Below are positions 7,008 through 8,666 of a DNA stretch of 8,666 bases, piece after piece (the first letter of the stretch is position 1; each line of letters opens with the position of its first letter). Below the pieces are notes generated by a model, which was not told the DNA's origin, searched no databases, and was given only the letters and a program-made list of their open reading frames with translations. The stretch comes from Holosporaceae bacterium 'Namur' (GTDB taxonomy: Bacteria > Pseudomonadota > Alphaproteobacteria > Rickettsiales > Midichloriaceae), in NCBI GenBank assembly GCA_014116815.1, contig JACGYV010000039.1, positions 3,483-12,148 of the forward strand, read 5' to 3'. The position numbers and the translations under genes are program-made.

Positions 7008-8186
7008 TTATTTAGCTTTAACAGGAGAATGCATTTCATCCCACTTAGCTTTCCATAGATTATATTCTCTCATTCTAAACTGGAATGCATTGGTCTTAAA
7101 TCCCATGTTATTTGGATCAAGCTGAGCTAATTTGTCGTTTGTTTCTGCAAAGAAAGCCATTATCAGACTTATGCTATCTTTATGCCACCCTTTTTTAATA
7201 TCTTCTCTCATAGACTCTAAAGGACGAGAATCTCGGTAGCCCGGAATAGTTTTAAATCTTTGAGCTTCGTCAGTTATAATGTTAATTACGCTAAAGTCTA
7301 AATTCTGCCCTAGTTGCAAATTATTAGCTATAGATTGAAGCTTTTGAAAATTCCACCCTGAATTATTTGTTTCCGCATAATCATACCAAAAGTAGTAAAG
7401 TGCTTTTAATACTTCCTCACTTTTATTCATGCAAAAATGCATTTTTTCTAATGATTCAATTGTGTCGCTATGCCCATTTAAGGTATGGCTTTCAAGCATT
7501 AGCTCCTCAGGTTGCTTTTCTTTTAGTGATTTTAGTAAATGCGATATTGTTATATTCGGATCTATACTCCCGTATTCTTTTATATAATCTTCTTTAGCTC
7601 TTTTTTCTCCTTTATCCCAATCCGTTCTCGTTGCCAGTTCTTGCTTATATTTCTCTAATACTTTGAGTTTAGTTTGAACTACTAAACTTCTTTGAGATAA
7701 CCATCTATTAACCTTAGCATTACAAGATTCCAAGTACCTAACAAGCATTACCGGCTCATGAGCACGCTCTGAAATTGCCTGCTCATATGTCATATTTGAG
7801 ATTACACCCATTGCTCTATTAAGCTCTGCTTCTTGGGCTTTTTGCTTTTCAGACCTGCTTCTTTTTTGGGCAGCTTGGTAAACTTCATTAGCTGCTTCTC
7901 TTTCATCATTTTTATACTTTATTAGAGTATGTCCTAAATAACTTAAGCTTTCTCCTTTAGTGTTAATTTCATGGTTTGCTTTATCTTGTAAGGTAGTAAC
8001 TCTCTCGGTAACGAAATTATAAACTTTGTTTGCAAAATATATGCTACTAAATAACCATATAGCTATAATTACTATTACACTTGTTACTACTACTTTAAAA
8101 AAGGTAATATTCTGGTAATTTCTACTGTCAAATATTTCTCTAATATAAGATATTATATCTCTAATGCTTCTTAGCTTTATACTCAT
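7008..8186 (-). CDS. Uncharacterised single-pass membrane protein upstream of traD
   Basis: I do not recognise this 392-residue protein. It has a basic N terminus (~30 residues, K/R-rich), one strong membrane helix at ~31-52 (VVVTSVIVIIAIWLFSSIYF), and then ~340 mostly helical, charged residues. The stretch ~60-130 (ANEVYQAAQKRSRSEKQKAQ and around) is a likely coiled coil. By the positive-inside rule the large C-terminal part would be periplasmic. ATG 8186 is well supported: GGAG (8192-8195) lies five bases upstream, inside the end of vapC', and the two genes overlap by 26 bases. That, with the 34-base gap to traD, suggests translation coupling in one operon and a role in conjugative transfer or assembly, by position only. 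The frame is intact although both neighbours are broken. Confidence 0.85.
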   Translation of the reverse strand: MSIKLRSIRDIISYIREIFDSRNYQNITFFKVVVTSVIVIIAIWLFSSIYFANKVYNFVTERVTTLQDKANHEINTKGESLSYLGHTLIKYKNDEREAANEVYQAAQKRSRSEKQKAQEAELNRAMGVISNMTYEQAISERAHEPVMLVRYLESCNAKVNRWLSQRSLVVQTKLKVLEKYKQELATRTDWDKGEKRAKEDYIKEYGSIDPNITISHLLKSLKEKQPEELMLESHTLNGHSDTIESLEKMHFCMNKSEEVLKALYYFWYDYAETNNSGWNFQKLQSIANNLQLGQNLDFSVINIITDEAQRFKTIPGYRDSRPLESMREDIKKGWHKDSISLIMAFFAETNDKLAQLDPNNMGFKTNAFQFRMREYNLWKAKWDEMHSPVKAK

Positions 8187-8539
8187 ATTCGCTCCAATTT
8201 TCTAATTTTAAATCTTTAATTCTTTCAAAGTGTTTTATGTTGTTAGTCACTAATGTGTAATTACCGGCAACTGCAATTGCAGCAATCATTAGATCCATAT
8301 CGGCTATCAGTTCGCCTTTTTTCTTCAAATCCGCTTTAAGCTCACCGAATACTTTACTTGCATTAGTGTTAAACGGTACGGTGCTCAAGTTACCAATTAT
8401 ACCGCTTACCGTCCTTAAATTACGTTCAGGGAACTCAGAGTTATATGCACCATAATAAAGTTCAGCACAGGTAATATCAGATATATATAACTGAACAAGC
8501 GGAGAGCTTATAAATTTCTCTACTACTGCGTCATGCCCC
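8161..8539 (-). pseudogene. vapC: VapC-type PIN-domain toxin, 5' end removed by an IS
   Basis: From 8538 the frame is open on the minus strand and reads GHDAVVEKFISSPLVQLY, then ISDITCAELYYGAYNSE, ERNLRTVSGIIGNL, IADMDLMIAAIAVAGNYTLV and TNNIKHFERIKDLKLENW. This is a VapC PIN domain: the ITCAEL glutamate, the DLMIAA aspartate and the TNN..F motif are all present. VapC toxins are Mg-dependent RNases that cut tRNA or rRNA and are silenced by VapB. The N-terminal strand with the first catalytic Asp (usually within MYxLDTN) is missing because an IS end lies at 8540, and no vapB is visible. TTG at 8388 would give only 75 residues. The remnant still overlaps the next gene by 26 bases and carries that gene's ribosome binding site. 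Confidence 0.88.
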
Positions 8540-8545
8540 TGTCAA
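8517..8545 (-). promoter_or_regulatory. Possible hybrid promoter at the IS terminus reading into vapC'
   Basis: The outer end of the IS carries a perfect -35 TTGACA on the minus strand (complement of 8540-8545). Seventeen bases into the vapC remnant is TAGAGA (8517-8522), a poor -10 match. Outward -35 boxes in IS ends can create hybrid promoters with flanking DNA; here it would drive vapC', the 7008-8186 gene and traD'. The weak -10 makes this tentative. Confidence 0.3.
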
Positions 8546-8666
8546 GCCCCCGAAATATGTTCCAGTTTTTAGTTAGTGACAAGTCATGTAGTTAATGATT
8601 GTATTAGGGGCTGGCGGCTTGTAATTTAGAGAGCTATGAGGTCTAATTTCGTTGTAGTGCTTACGC
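8540..8666 (-). mobile_element. IS3/IS481-type insertion sequence, one end (continues past the window)
   Basis: The boundary is set at 8540, where vapC homology stops and TGTCAAGCCCCCGAAATATG begins. TGT at the tip, and so ACA at the end in the transposase direction, fits the terminal inverted repeats of IS3/IS481-type elements. The transposase stop (8573) is 33 bases from the tip, the usual compact layout. The other end and any target duplication lie outside the window, so exact family and length cannot be fixed. Confidence 0.75.
8573..8666 (-). CDS. IS transposase (DDE integrase-type), C-terminal fragment, 5'-partial at window edge
   Basis: Thirty residues are visible: RKHYNEIRPHSSLNYKPP, then APNTIINYMTCH and TAA (8573-8575). 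The YNEIRPHSSLxYxPPAP motif is the hallmark C terminus of rve/DDE transposases of the IS3 and IS481 families, after the catalytic Glu helix. Nothing in the visible part is broken. The gene enters from beyond 8666 on the minus strand and transcribes toward vapC', so read-through from the transposase promoter could also reach the downstream operon. Confidence 0.88.
   Translation of the reverse strand, partial: RKHYNEIRPHSSLNYKPPAPNTIINYMTCH

Noticed and set aside
1..8666. tRNA, rRNA, riboswitch or CRISPR array
   Set aside because: No cloverleaf with a TTCGA-type loop, no spaced direct repeats and no conserved RNA element was recognised on either strand by eye.

Overview
The window is AT-rich. 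It combines an ankyrin-repeat protein, an F-type conjugation coupling protein (TraD), a VapC-type toxin remnant, an insertion-sequence end and large uncharacterised cargo proteins. This fits an obligate intracellular alphaproteobacterium of the Rickettsiales (Rickettsia, Orientia or Megaira type), specifically a decaying integrative conjugative element of the RAGE kind (Rickettsiales amplified genetic element). The assignment rests on gene content and composition; no ribosomal or housekeeping marker is present to fix the genus.

Layout: (1) 1-720, plus strand: 3' part of an ankyrin-repeat protein that begins before the window. (2) 814-2172, plus strand: a complete Schlafen/AlbA_2 plus GHKL-type ATPase plus winged-helix protein. 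(3) 2173-2368: a convergent intergenic region with a small palindrome and a doubtful 44-codon ORF. (4) 2369-4843, minus strand: a large uncharacterised protein with two HEPN-type Rx4H motifs and an F-box-like segment near the C terminus. (5) 4844-5209: a long non-coding stretch with one possible 38-aa ORF. (6) 5210-6973, minus strand: traD, one reading frame broken by a single in-frame TGA. (7) 7008-8186, minus strand: an unrecognised single-pass membrane protein upstream of traD. (8) 8161-8539, minus strand: a vapC toxin gene without its 5' end. (9) 8540-8666: the terminus of an IS3/IS481-type element whose transposase C terminus enters from the right edge.

The minus-strand genes from vapC' to traD are closely spaced (26-bp overlap, then a 34-bp gap) and look like one transcription unit. 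The IS has replaced whatever lay upstream, so any expression may now depend on the IS end. The conjugation part appears non-functional: traD has a premature stop and vapC has lost its first catalytic aspartate. The cargo part (HEPN protein, AlbA/ATPase regulator, ankyrin protein) still has intact frames. The most interesting item is the HEPN-repeat/F-box-like protein, which could act as an RNase-type defence or toxin factor or as a host-directed effector. The sequence alone does not decide between these.
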